Assembly: GCF_030413175.1 (NCBI RefSeq)
Contig: NZ_CP129212.1
Span: 1,116,001-1,180,000, forward strand
Length of the DNA stretch: 64,000 nt
Source: Bradyrhizobium roseum
GTDB taxonomy: Bacteria > Pseudomonadota > Alphaproteobacteria > Rhizobiales > Xanthobacteraceae
Reading direction: 5' to 3'
Positions 9,208-17,942 of this stretch are shown here, in pieces. Below the pieces are notes generated by a model, which was not told the origin of the DNA, searched no databases, and saw nothing but the letters and a program-made list of their open reading frames with translations. Within the stretch, counting starts at the first letter, position 1, and the number at the start of each line of letters is the position of its first letter. The position numbers and the translations under genes were made by a program.

Positions 9208-10119
9208 ATGAATATCGGCAAGCAAATCACGCTATTCCTGAACTATTGCAGGCTCGAACGACAACTGTCAGAAAATACGCTGCAAGCGTATGCCTATGAC
9301 TTGGCTGATTTTCGCAAATGGTTGCCGGCGCGGAACTCTCTCGCTGCCATCAAGACAGAAACACTACGCGACTATCTGGAAGAGATGAGAACGCGTGAAT
9401 TCTCTCCCGCCACCATCCGCCGGCATCTCGCCTGTCTCCGTTCGTTCTTCCGGTTCATGGAATATGAGGGCAAGTGCACCAACCCGTTCACGGGATGGCG
9501 ACTGAAACTGCCGCGACGCAAGCGTTTGCCAAGAGCCTTGTCGCGCAAGGAGACGTCAAGCCTTCTAAGTCTGGCTCGCGGGTCCCGTCGCGGAAGGAAG
9601 GCCGCGGGTCATTCGCATATTCTCGATATCGAGATACGGCTGATGATTGCCACCGGAATTCGAGTCGGGGAGATGTGCAAGATTCAGATCGGGGACGTTT
9701 CGGCCGACGGCTCCACTCTTCGCATACACGGCAAGGGTTCGCGTGACCGCATCGTCTACGTTGCGGATTCGGCTCTCCAAAATGATCTGCAAAAGCTGAC
9801 CTCTTTCCGCCGACGCCTGATCATGGCCGACGGCCCGTTGTTTATCAATCGCAGCGGCAAGAAATTGCGGCCGCACTCCTTCCGTTCGAAGTTGCGTAGC
9901 TTTGCAGGTCAGGCCGGCATCGAGCGACGCGTGACGCCGCACATGTTGCGGCATACGGCGGCGACATTGCTGATCGAAAGCGGCGTCGATATCAGGATCG
10001 TACAGCGGTTGCTTGGGCATTCGAGTATCGCAACGACGGAAATTTATACTCACGTCACCGATCAGGCGCTTCGGACGACGCTTGAGCGTGTGAATATCGT
10101 TGGTGGGCTTGCGGCGTAG
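9208..10119 (+). CDS. Tyrosine recombinase / integrase (XerC/D-like)
   Basis: 303 aa, with an N-terminal SAM-like core-binding domain (about residues 5-90) and a C-terminal catalytic domain. The catalytic set is present: Arg in ATGIRVGEM, Lys in IHGKGSRD, H-x-x-R in TPHMLRHTAATLL, His in LLGHSS and the nucleophile Tyr in TTEIYTHV. It performs site-specific DNA breakage and joining. Its base composition is less GC-rich than the flanking core genes. It sits 60 bases upstream of the left member of a 19-bp inverted repeat pair, making it the obvious candidate to act on those repeats or to have mobilised the insert. Housekeeping XerC/XerD is less likely given the neighbours. Confidence 0.9.
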   Translation: MNIGKQITLFLNYCRLERQLSENTLQAYAYDLADFRKWLPARNSLAAIKTETLRDYLEEMRTREFSPATIRRHLACLRSFFRFMEYEGKCTNPFTGWRLKLPRRKRLPRALSRKETSSLLSLARGSRRGRKAAGHSHILDIEIRLMIATGIRVGEMCKIQIGDVSADGSTLRIHGKGSRDRIVYVADSALQNDLQKLTSFRRRLIMADGPLFINRSGKKLRPHSFRSKLRSFAGQAGIERRVTPHMLRHTAATLLIESGVDIRIVQRLLGHSSIATTEIYTHVTDQALRTTLERVNIVGGLAA

Positions 10120-10178
10120 TTATTCCAGGCTTCGAAAACGCTTCGCCGCACCTTGAAAACTAGAAGGGTTGCCGAATC

Positions 10179-10197
10179 CACATAACTCCGGATTATG
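10179..10197 (+). repeat. Left 19-bp inverted repeat overlapping the ATPase start codon
   Basis: CACATAACTCCGGATTATG ends exactly with the ATG of the ATPase gene. It is identical to the reverse complement of 13780-13798, which ends with the ATG of the ATP-grasp gene. Internally it is nearly a palindrome (CATAA, TCCGGA, TTATG with one extra C), as expected for a recombinase core or a dimeric operator. The identity stops right after the start codons and one base upstream of the repeat. Confidence 0.85.
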
Positions 10198-12675
10198 CGT
10201 CTGCTTTTAGAAGCCCTCGACCGAATCGAGTTGGCCGACGAACTTGCCCGAACACTCGCTGACGGACAGTCGTGTTGGCTGAGTGGTCCGTCCGGTAGCG
10301 GCAAAACAGAGCTATCTCGCTATGTTGGATCTCAGCGGTCTGGCGTCGCCGGGGAGGTGCACTGGATCGTCGGCGATAAAGATCAGTCTGGGACGACGTG
10401 TCTTGCCGCGCACCGCATGCTGGCAGCGACGCGACCCCGGCGAGCTGCACGGGAGGCTGACAGGGAGATTCCAACTGCAGCTCTGCGTGGTATTCCTTGG
10501 GTCGGCGGTCCTATTTCGGCATTGGCCAAAGCGTTTCTCGCCAGGATGGAAGTGACAGGTCCCGACTTTCTGCCATCCGAAATGCAAGATCTCCTGTCCG
10601 GCTTCCAAAGAATCTGCATCAGCGAGCGAGTTCTCTTCATCGTTGATAATGTGCATTGGCTCGACACTGGCACGGCAGAACTGCTTGTACGGATGAAATC
10701 ACCTGAGGTAATTGAAAGTTACCCCTTCGCGGCACGCTCATCCTTCCTCTTCATCGAAACCACCGATCAGGAAGCGCTGCCGTCAACCGCTGCAGATGTT
10801 GCAACGTTAAAGTCGCTAACGTTTAAGACTTTCGCTTTGCCGTTTCCCTCGCGCGCACAGTTTCCTATTATCTTGAAGATGTTCGGGCTGGCACGTGCGC
10901 CTGATCCGGATATCTGCGATCGCCTTTACGACGTTACTCGTGGGCACCTAAGGCTCGCCAAGGAGATTGTTCGCCTGCTGAATACCGACGGTCCAGAGGC
11001 GGAGTTGGGGCGAGAGAATGCCACGACGCCAACAGAAATGGCAAAGCGATTGCTTGGACTCCGGCTACAGACCCTCGCCCCCTCAACACCGCATATTCAA
11101 AAGCTTCTCGGGATTGCTTCTTGTATTGGACAGACGTTCTCTAGGCGCGAGTTAGAATGCGCTTTTGCTGACCCACTTGATTTTGCCTCGGCCCTCGATT
11201 TAGCCCGCCGGGAAGAATTTCTTTCTGGCGAGGACGACTCTCTCCAATTTGCTCACGATATAGTGCAGAGCGCCTTGAAGGCACTTGTGGAGTCTGATGC
11301 TGCGCCGTTTCATGACAAGCTGGCTGAGTGCATCCGTCATATTCGACCCGGCGACTATCGCGCACGTCTGCGCCACTCAACCCTTACTAACAATTCGCAT
11401 CGGACGGCGTCATTGGCATTCGCACTATTGATGCAGGAACGTAGGGGAGAAATAGTTCTCGATGAAGATGTTGATCGCCCATCTGACGAGATGACGCGAG
11501 AATACAACGGCGCACTCCGTGCAACCTCGTCAGCCTTACGTGCAATGGACAACGGGCGTCACACAGAGGCCATCAATGAGCTCGTCCTGCACTATGACGG
11601 CACCAACGCCCTCGTTCAAGGTGAGATCGCCTATCTCATTTCACTCAACTACTATAAGAAACGCGGCCGATCCGATTACCAGAACGCTCGCGTTGTACTT
11701 GAGCCGTGGGTTGCGCGACGCGACGAAGGCGAGCTTTGGTATCGTCTTATGCTAACCCTTGCAGTCGTCAATGCCTCTCTCGGCGACCAGCGTGCTAGCA
11801 GTGAGGTGCTCACCCGCGTGCGAACGCACCTTGAGCGTTCCGCTTTCCACGACCCACACGCCCGGACAAAAATTCAGATACTCAACAGAAAGGCCGACGT
11901 CTTTTACCCGCTAGAGGTTGCCGGCGCCCTTATCGAAAAGGCAGTAAAGTACTTTGCGGCGCCGCAAGGTGGTGGAATGCCACGCAACGCCTTTCAGTAT
12001 AGCGCCGCGCTCATTAATTTGGCGGGCAATGCATATTTTCGCGGTGAATTCTCCGCCAGTGTCACCAATGCTGATGCGGCGGTCAGGTTTATCAGCACGT
12101 TTTCGGATCGGATCCGATTGCCTGAAGCGTACAAAGCTTTCAACAATTACGTCATTGCAGCGGTTCGTGCCGCACACATCACGCCGCGCGAGGGATTGGA
12201 TATTTTAGATTCGATTGCACAAACCACCGGCGGTTCTGATCGATTTGATTACGCGCTACTCTCAGCAAATCGTGGCGCCTTGGCTATCTTGGATGGGGGC
12301 ATCACAGAGGGCGATGCTCTGTTAGGACGAACATTCGAGCGCTGTAAGATTGACGGCGTCGAGGGATACTATCTTCTGTTTGTCGCAAGTAATTTCGCGG
12401 CGTCACGATACCTTCTGGGTGCATCGGAACGCGCTCTGGAGCTTTTGGACGAGGTAGACAGGTGCATGTGGGAAATTCCAAGCGAGCTCCGCCGCTCAAT
12501 CGAGTTGAGGCAAGCCTGCATGCGTCACGCGATCGAGAACGGAATTGCAAAAGAACCCGAAAGTTGGGACGGCTATCCAAAGACTGTGCATGGCGGCGAC
12601 GGGCCCCACATATCGTGGCGCGCAGTTGGCTACGGCATTATCATGTCTGACATTCAAGTGTGGTCCGAAAGTTAG
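10195..12675 (+). CDS. STAND-like P-loop ATPase with C-terminal helical repeats
   Basis: 826 aa. Walker A is GPSGSGKT at residues 31-38 and Walker B is LFIVDNVHWLD at 147-157; the latter style is typical of the AAA_16/STAND group that includes MalT-like proteins. From about residue 400 the protein is alpha-helical and resembles TPR-type repeats (for example AYLISLNYYKKRGR and ANRGALAILDGGITEGDALL). No helix-turn-helix, nuclease or toxin domain is obvious. STAND proteins are usually sensor switches in signalling or anti-phage defence. The start codon is embedded in a 19-bp repeat shared with the facing ATP-grasp gene, whose stop is only 18 bases beyond this stop. Function unknown. Confidence 0.8.
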   Translation: MRLLLEALDRIELADELARTLADGQSCWLSGPSGSGKTELSRYVGSQRSGVAGEVHWIVGDKDQSGTTCLAAHRMLAATRPRRAAREADREIPTAALRGIPWVGGPISALAKAFLARMEVTGPDFLPSEMQDLLSGFQRICISERVLFIVDNVHWLDTGTAELLVRMKSPEVIESYPFAARSSFLFIETTDQEALPSTAADVATLKSLTFKTFALPFPSRAQFPIILKMFGLARAPDPDICDRLYDVTRGHLRLAKEIVRLLNTDGPEAELGRENATTPTEMAKRLLGLRLQTLAPSTPHIQKLLGIASCIGQTFSRRELECAFADPLDFASALDLARREEFLSGEDDSLQFAHDIVQSALKALVESDAAPFHDKLAECIRHIRPGDYRARLRHSTLTNNSHRTASLAFALLMQERRGEIVLDEDVDRPSDEMTREYNGALRATSSALRAMDNGRHTEAINELVLHYDGTNALVQGEIAYLISLNYYKKRGRSDYQNARVVLEPWVARRDEGELWYRLMLTLAVVNASLGDQRASSEVLTRVRTHLERSAFHDPHARTKIQILNRKADVFYPLEVAGALIEKAVKYFAAPQGGGMPRNAFQYSAALINLAGNAYFRGEFSASVTNADAAVRFISTFSDRIRLPEAYKAFNNYVIAAVRAAHITPREGLDILDSIAQTTGGSDRFDYALLSANRGALAILDGGITEGDALLGRTFERCKIDGVEGYYLLFVASNFAASRYLLGASERALELLDEVDRCMWEIPSELRRSIELRQACMRHAIENGIAKEPESWDGYPKTVHGGDGPHISWRAVGYGIIMSDIQVWSES

Positions 12676-12693
12676 AATCTACGAATTTCAAAT

Positions 12694-13782
12694 TCAATAC
12701 CAACCAAGACGTTGAGCGTTAGCCGCCACTACAGCCCCTAGCACGTCGGCATGTCGAAAACCCGCCTGATCGAACCAGAAGGCAAACGCGCTATGCCTCA
12801 CAAGATGCGGGGTCGTCGCTACATCTGTAATGAAAAACCGATTGTCTGGTCCAATCCTGAAATCGACGCGTCCGATCGCGGTCATCCCTAGCGCACGAAA
12901 AACCCGCTTGGACGTCTCTCTCATTTCTTCACATGTTCTCTGGTCAAGGTGCGTGCACATTGCAAACCCTCCGAGATCGTCCGCCACGATGTCATAGTCG
13001 AGAATTCGGTCGCCAAGAATAGGGCTGCCATCCAGTGTCATCGCTACGGGATCCAATGAGAACGCCTCGCCAAAAAGGTCTATGACTGGAACCTCCGCTT
13101 CGCTGCCCGCGATGAATCGCTGCACGATAAACGGTTGCCGCAACGCGGCCACCTTACGCGCCAGCGACGTTTCATATGCATAAGATAGCTCGCCAATGCA
13201 CTCGTGGTCCAAGCCAATACTTGCCGACTCATGGCAGGCCTTTGCTATAAGCTTGAGTTCATGAGGCGGCTTTTGATCAAAAAGCCAGCCCTGCTCATCG
13301 AAAAGCCAAGACTCGGTTGCCGGAAGACCCAGCGCTCGTAAGATTAAAGAAACATGAAATTTGTGGCGCGCCAATGAAAGGACGTATGCGTTCGAGTTAC
13401 AAACGGGAATGTTATGTAGGGTGCAAAATGCTGGAATCAGTGACTTACGACCTGCCCCTGTGCCGCTCTGCGAGGTGTTGTAGACTAGCTTCCGCGGCCT
13501 CGGCAGATTGCTGAACGAGCCCTCGAGAATCGCAGTGATGAATTCCAATTCGCCGACATAGAGTTTGGTATAAAAACCGCATTCTTGCAGACCGAGAAGA
13601 ATCTGGCTGGCTTCGTTCTCCGAGAAGTACTCGGTCACGACGGAAGAGACGTCGTAGTCGCCCGCTTTTACATCCGATGACTTTAGGTTTGCCACGAGAG
13701 GAACCGTGAGTGTATCTGCAATGGATGTGATCGCATGCAGTGCGCGTGCAATAGTCTCCACTGCTTGTGCATTCACGGCCAT
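12694..13782 (-). CDS. ATP-grasp ligase, D-Ala-D-Ala ligase-like
   Basis: 362 aa. The middle follows the Ddl/ATP-grasp pattern: KLVYNTSQSGTGAGRKSLIPA, HNIPVCNSNA, a small-residue/basic stretch, LRALGLPATESW, then QRFIAGSEAEVPVI and GRVDFRIGPDNRFFITDVATTP, where metal and ATP ligands lie in this fold. Such enzymes join a carboxylate to an amine through an acyl phosphate. The usual Ddl ending (EINTMPG) is replaced by DVATTPHL, so it is probably not a cell wall ligase but may make or modify a small peptide or amino acid conjugate. It is convergent with the ATPase gene, and its ATG lies in the second copy of the 19-bp repeat. Confidence 0.78.
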   Translation of the reverse strand: MAVNAQAVETIARALHAITSIADTLTVPLVANLKSSDVKAGDYDVSSVVTEYFSENEASQILLGLQECGFYTKLYVGELEFITAILEGSFSNLPRPRKLVYNTSQSGTGAGRKSLIPAFCTLHNIPVCNSNAYVLSLARHKFHVSLILRALGLPATESWLFDEQGWLFDQKPPHELKLIAKACHESASIGLDHECIGELSYAYETSLARKVAALRQPFIVQRFIAGSEAEVPVIDLFGEAFSLDPVAMTLDGSPILGDRILDYDIVADDLGGFAMCTHLDQRTCEEMRETSKRVFRALGMTAIGRVDFRIGPDNRFFITDVATTPHLVRHSAFAFWFDQAGFRHADVLGAVVAANAQRLGWY

Positions 13783-13798
13783 AATCCGGAGTTATGTG
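13780..13798 (-). repeat. Right 19-bp inverted repeat overlapping the ATP-grasp start codon
   Basis: Read on the minus strand this is CACATAACTCCGGATTATG, identical to 10179-10197, and it ends with the ATG of the ATP-grasp gene. Together the two copies bracket the ATPase and ATP-grasp genes as perfect inverted repeats about 3.6 kb apart. Confidence 0.85.
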
Positions 13799-13942
13799 CT
13801 AGTTGCTCGCATAGGTAGAGACTGTATCTAAAATCCACCGTCTGGCTAGCCATCTGTTGGACGGTGCTGGTGTAATTAGTTGGCCTTGGGTGCTTGTGCC
13901 GGCAGAGAATAATCTGTACATTCGCCGCATAGAGTGCGGAGA

Positions 13943-15061
13943 ATGGCTGGACAAATCTATCAACGGCCTGATTGGCCCAGCTTTCATTGCGATCAGGGGG
14001 CGCTTGCCCACCAACTCGGCGCCGTACGGTACCGGCAAGGACGGCTGATCGGCCGCATGCAGGCGCTTGGCTTCCCTCTGCAGGAACAGGCCGTCCTCAA
14101 AACCCTCACCGAGGACGTTCTCAAGTCCAGCGAGATCGAAGGCGAAATTCTCGACAGGAATCAGGTGCGCTCGTCCATCGCCCGGCGTCTCGGGATTGAT
14201 GCGGGGGCATTGCTTCCGGCCGATCGCAACGTCGAGGGCATCGTCGAGATGATGCTGGATGCGACCCAAAGGTTCGACCAGCCTCTCAGCTCTGCAAGAC
14301 TATTCGGTTGGCATGGAGCGCTGTTTCCGACGGGCCGCAGCGGTCTGGACAAGATCAAGGTCGCCCAGTGGCGCGACGAGGAATCGGGGCCGATGCGCGT
14401 CAGTTCCGGCACGTATGGTCGCGAGAGGGTTCACTACGAAGCACCGGCGGCCGATCGGCTCGATCATGAAATGCGGGGCTTTCTCATCTGGTTCAATCGC
14501 GAAGAAGAGCTTGATCCGGTCGTCAAAGCCGCGCTCGCGCATGTCTGGTTCGTCACCATCCATCCATTCGACGACGGCAATGGCCGCATCGCGCGCGCCA
14601 TCGCCGACATGTCGCTTGCACGGTCGGAAGCCAGCCCGCAGCGCTTCTACAGCATGTCGGCGCAGATTCAGCTGGAGCGGCAGGCCTATTACGAGGCGCT
14701 GGAAGCGACGCAGAAAGGCGGTCTCGATATCACCCATTGGCTCGAATGGTTTTTGGCGTGCCTGGACCGCGCATTCGATGGCGCCGAAGCGATCCTGTCG
14801 AGCGTCTTCCGAAAAGCAGAATTCTGGAGAGCAAATGCCGCGACGCAGCTCAATGAGCGTCAGCGCGACATCCTCAATCGCCTGCTCGATAGATTCGAAG
14901 GCAAGTTGACGACGTCGAAATGGGCAAAGATCGAGAAGTGTTCGGCGGACACTGCGCTGCGCGACATCAACGAACTCGTCGCGCTCGGCATTCTTGCGAG
15001 AGACGAAGCGGGTGGCCGCAGCACCAGCTATTCGCTCGCGGAGATCAAGGCCGATCGCTGA
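13943..15061 (+). CDS. Fic family protein (AMP transferase-type)
   Basis: 372 aa from this ATG; an in-frame GTG at 13934 is an alternative. The N-terminus (QIYQRPDWPSF) is of the DUF4172 type, the inhibitory helix motif S-x-x-x-E-G is seen in KSSEIEGE, and the catalytic Fic motif HPFDDGNGRIAR begins at about residue 207. A winged-helix-like C-terminus (LTTSKWAKIEKCSADTALRDINELVALGIL) follows. These proteins usually transfer AMP from ATP to a protein side chain and are held inactive by the N-terminal glutamate. It lies just outside the right inverted repeat and may be part of the same insert or a neighbour; no antitoxin gene is needed because the inhibitor is built in. Confidence 0.9.
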   Translation: MAGQIYQRPDWPSFHCDQGALAHQLGAVRYRQGRLIGRMQALGFPLQEQAVLKTLTEDVLKSSEIEGEILDRNQVRSSIARRLGIDAGALLPADRNVEGIVEMMLDATQRFDQPLSSARLFGWHGALFPTGRSGLDKIKVAQWRDEESGPMRVSSGTYGRERVHYEAPAADRLDHEMRGFLIWFNREEELDPVVKAALAHVWFVTIHPFDDGNGRIARAIADMSLARSEASPQRFYSMSAQIQLERQAYYEALEATQKGGLDITHWLEWFLACLDRAFDGAEAILSSVFRKAEFWRANAATQLNERQRDILNRLLDRFEGKLTTSKWAKIEKCSADTALRDINELVALGILARDEAGGRSTSYSLAEIKADR

Positions 15062-15212
15062 CCGGCAGGTCCGTCTGATGATGGCCTTATGCCGCTGATT
15101 TGCCCGACGTGTCAAACATGCGCTTCGTCACAGAGCCAAGCGTCCGGCTACTGTGCATGGGGTTGTTTTCGATGTTTTAGTTTGGAGGCCGCGGACGTCG
15201 GCAACCGTCGCT

Positions 15213-16007
15213 CTACTTGTCGAGCGCCTTCAATATCTTCACCAGTTCCCCGTGCACGAACTCATTCCCGCACACCACGTGCCCGGTCTTCAGCGCATCG
15301 TCCTTGCCGCCGACGTCCGTGATCGTTCCCCCGGCTTCCCGCACCATGATCTGCCCCGCCGCGATGTCCCAGGGCTGCAGGTTGCGTTCCCAGTAGCCGT
15401 CGAGGCGGCCGGCGGCGACGAAGGCTAAGTCGAGGGAGGCGGCGCCGAAGCGGCGGAAGCCGGCGACCTTGTTTTGCAGCGCGGCCATTTCCTTTTGCGC
15501 CAGCGCATGGTCGCCGCGGCCGATATGCGGCAGGCCGCAGGCCACCACGCATTCGTCGAGCTGGCGGCGGCCGGCAACGCGGAGCCGCTGGTCGTTGAGG
15601 AAGGCGCCCTTGCCGCGTTCGGCGATGTACAGCTCGTCATTGGCGGGGTTGTAGATCACGCCGGCGATGATCGTATCGTCGCGGCGCAGCCCGATCGAGA
15701 TCGCGAATTGCGGGATGCCGTGCAGGAAGTTGGTGGTGCCGTCGAGCGGATCGACGATCCAGGTGTGGCTCTTGTCGGAGCCCTCGCGGTTGCCGCCTTC
15801 CTCGCCGATGAAGCCGTAGCCGGGGCGGGCCTTGGCGAGGTCCTCGTACAGCATTTCCTCGGCGCGCTTGTCGGCCTTGGTGACGAAGTTTGCCGGTCCC
15901 TTGAGCGATACCTGCAGGTGCTCGATCTCGCCGAGGTCGCGCTTGAGGTTGCGGCCGGCGCGGCGCGCGGCTTTCACCATGACGTTGATTAGGGCTGAAT
16001 GCAGCAT
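15213..16007 (-). CDS. Inositol monophosphatase family protein
   Basis: 264 aa, the normal length of the SuhB/IMPase family. Metal-binding motifs are present: GEEGG (about residue 70), the signature WIVDPLDGTTNFLHGIP, and WDIAAGQIMVREAGG near the C-terminus. Members hydrolyse inositol phosphates or related sugar phosphates with magnesium; SuhB also acts in rRNA transcription. It is the last gene of a minus-strand series that begins with transketolase, though the gap before it suggests it may be transcribed separately. Confidence 0.92.
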   Translation of the reverse strand: MLHSALINVMVKAARRAGRNLKRDLGEIEHLQVSLKGPANFVTKADKRAEEMLYEDLAKARPGYGFIGEEGGNREGSDKSHTWIVDPLDGTTNFLHGIPQFAISIGLRRDDTIIAGVIYNPANDELYIAERGKGAFLNDQRLRVAGRRQLDECVVACGLPHIGRGDHALAQKEMAALQNKVAGFRRFGAASLDLAFVAAGRLDGYWERNLQPWDIAAGQIMVREAGGTITDVGGKDDALKTGHVVCGNEFVHGELVKILKALDK

Positions 16008-16095
16008 GATGCGCGCTTACGGTGTGAGGGAACGGCCCAATGCCGTCAGGGGTTTAGGGACTGGGTTGCCCTGCAGATGTGCCGCCGTCAAGGCG

Positions 16096-17220
16096 TCATT
16101 TATTGGCCGCGGCACCAATGGTCCCGGTCCATTTGCGCGCCGCCGCATCGACCTTGGCGCGGTCCTCGGGGCTGAGCTCGGAGAGGCGCTCGTCGAGTTC
16201 GGGGTCGCCCTTGCCGGCGGTTTTGGCGACGAGATGCCACTTCAGGCCCTCGATCTTGTCCACCGGCACCCCCAGCCCGCTCACCAGCACGCGGGCGAGA
16301 CGGTTCTGCGCGATCGGCGAGTTCTGCCGCGCCGCCTTGCGCAACAGCGCCACCGCGGCCGGCTGGTTCTTCGGCGTGCCGGTGCCGTTGAACAGCGCGA
16401 TGGCATATTCGACCTCTGCGTCGACATTGTCGGCCAGCGCCGCCGCCTGCAGCAGGCGTACCGCCTTGTCGAGATCCTTCGGCACGCCGTTGCCTTCCTT
16501 GTAGAAGGTCGCCAGCGCGTATTGCGCTTCCGGGTTGCCGGCGTCGGCCGCGACGCGCAGCAGCTCGGCCGCGCGCCTGACGTCCTGCGGCAGCGTGTTG
16601 CCGTCGAGATAGAGCAGCGCCAGATTATAGGCCGCCTTGGCGTTGCCGAGCTTGGCGGAGGAGGCGAGCAGCTTGACCGCCTGGTCGCGGTTGGTGGCGC
16701 CGCCGCGGCCGGACAGCCGCATCATGGCGAGTGCGAACATGCCTTCGCGGTCGCCTGCATCCGCGGCGCGCTGATACCATTCGGCAGCCTTGGCGTAATC
16801 GCGCTTGATGCCGAGCCCGTTGGCATAGAGCTCGCCCAGCATCGTCATTGCCTTCGGGTCGCGGGCGTATTGCGCGCGCGTGGTCGCGAGATCGAAGGTG
16901 GTCTTGTAGAGGCCGCGCTGATAGGCGGCGTAGACGTTGTCGACGTTGGGATCGTCAAACGTCGGCATTTGCGGGTCCGGCTGCCCCAACACGGGTTTGG
17001 TCGCCGTAGGCTTGGGTGTCGTCGCGGGGGCAGGCGCCGGTGTCGCGGCAGGCTTTTTCGCCGGCGCAGCAGGCGCTTTTGCTTTCGGTGGGGCCTGCTT
17101 TGCAGCCGGAGCAGCTGCGGGCGGCGGCGCGGCGGGCGGCGCCAGCGAGGTCTGTGCTGTGGCACCGGCCGTCGTCATCACGAGGCCCGTGAGCAGCGAT
17201 ATGGGACGTAGCAGTTTCAT
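16096..17220 (-). CDS. Secreted Sel1-repeat protein
   Basis: 374 aa. A signal peptide (MKLLRPISLLTGLVMTTAGATAQ) precedes a Pro/Ala/Lys-rich linker (about residues 25-90) and then a run of Sel1-like repeats of about 36 residues (for example LYANGLGIKRDYAKAAEWYQRAAD, continuing to about residue 330). Sel1 repeats form a superhelical protein-binding scaffold, here in the periplasm. Ten bases separate it from the ThiE-like gene, so they are probably co-transcribed. The partner is unknown. Confidence 0.87.
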   Translation of the reverse strand: MKLLRPISLLTGLVMTTAGATAQTSLAPPAAPPPAAAPAAKQAPPKAKAPAAPAKKPAATPAPAPATTPKPTATKPVLGQPDPQMPTFDDPNVDNVYAAYQRGLYKTTFDLATTRAQYARDPKAMTMLGELYANGLGIKRDYAKAAEWYQRAADAGDREGMFALAMMRLSGRGGATNRDQAVKLLASSAKLGNAKAAYNLALLYLDGNTLPQDVRRAAELLRVAADAGNPEAQYALATFYKEGNGVPKDLDKAVRLLQAAALADNVDAEVEYAIALFNGTGTPKNQPAAVALLRKAARQNSPIAQNRLARVLVSGLGVPVDKIEGLKWHLVAKTAGKGDPELDERLSELSPEDRAKVDAAARKWTGTIGAAANK

Positions 17221-17229
17221 GGTCCGGCG

Positions 17230-17940
17230 TTATCCGTGTCCGGCCTTGTCAGGGCTGGTCCTGGTTTTTCCGAACGCGGCTTCATACGCCTGCAGGACAG
17301 CCTGGGCGACATCGGTCAGCGCGGCCTCGGCGCCGCGCGGATCGGCCCAGATGAAATCGCCGACCAGCACGAAATCCGCGCCGGCGCGCGCGAACTCGGC
17401 GGCCTCCTCGCGCGAGGCGGCAAAGCCGACACAGGGCGGCTCGAACAGCTCGTCCCACCATTGCAGGCGTTCGGCAATCGCTTCCACCGAAGGCCGCTGG
17501 CCGTTTGCATCGGGCTCGCCGAACAGCACGTAGTCGGCGCCACTTTCGCCTGCGGCCATCGAATCGTGTCGCGTCGTGAGCCCGCCGACGCCGGCAATGC
17601 GGTCCGGCTTCAGCGAGGGCAGGGCGTCCTCCAGCGCGGCGAGGCTGTTCAGATGCGCGCCGTCGGCGCCCGCGCGCGCCACCAGTTCGACATGGCCGTC
17701 GAGCAGCAGCGCCGCGCCGGCATTCTGGATCACGGGCGCCAGCGTCTTCACGCGCGAGATCATGGTGCGCTGGTCCGTGGGCTTAAGCCGCAGCAGCACT
17801 GCCGCGACGTCGGCCGCAGCCAACAGCGTCGGAAGTTCGCTCGCGAGTTGCGCGGGATCATCCACCTCCGGCGTCGCGAGATAGAGACGCGGCGCCGGGC
17901 GGGGCGGAAGAGTTTTGCCAGCCGAGTCTTTATTGGCCAA
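17230..17940 (-). CDS. Thiamine phosphate synthase-like protein (ThiE/TenI fold)
   Basis: 236 aa TIM-barrel protein. LYLATPEVDDP at the N-terminus, a barrel strand ALLLDGHVELVARAGADGAHL and a phosphate-binding end (ARAGADFVLVGDFIWADPRG) match the thiamine monophosphate synthase/TenI family. True ThiE joins the pyrimidine and thiazole halves of thiamine. Here the usual motif with Gly-Gln-x-Asp after HVE is altered to GADGAHLNS, so catalytic activity is uncertain. It begins 2 bases after the class I aldolase stop, a clear operon arrangement. No TPP riboswitch was recognised. Confidence 0.8.
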   Translation of the reverse strand: MANKDSAGKTLPPRPAPRLYLATPEVDDPAQLASELPTLLAAADVAAVLLRLKPTDQRTMISRVKTLAPVIQNAGAALLLDGHVELVARAGADGAHLNSLAALEDALPSLKPDRIAGVGGLTTRHDSMAAGESGADYVLFGEPDANGQRPSVEAIAERLQWWDELFEPPCVGFAASREEAAEFARAGADFVLVGDFIWADPRGAEAALTDVAQAVLQAYEAAFGKTRTSPDKAGHG

Positions 17941-17942
17941 AT

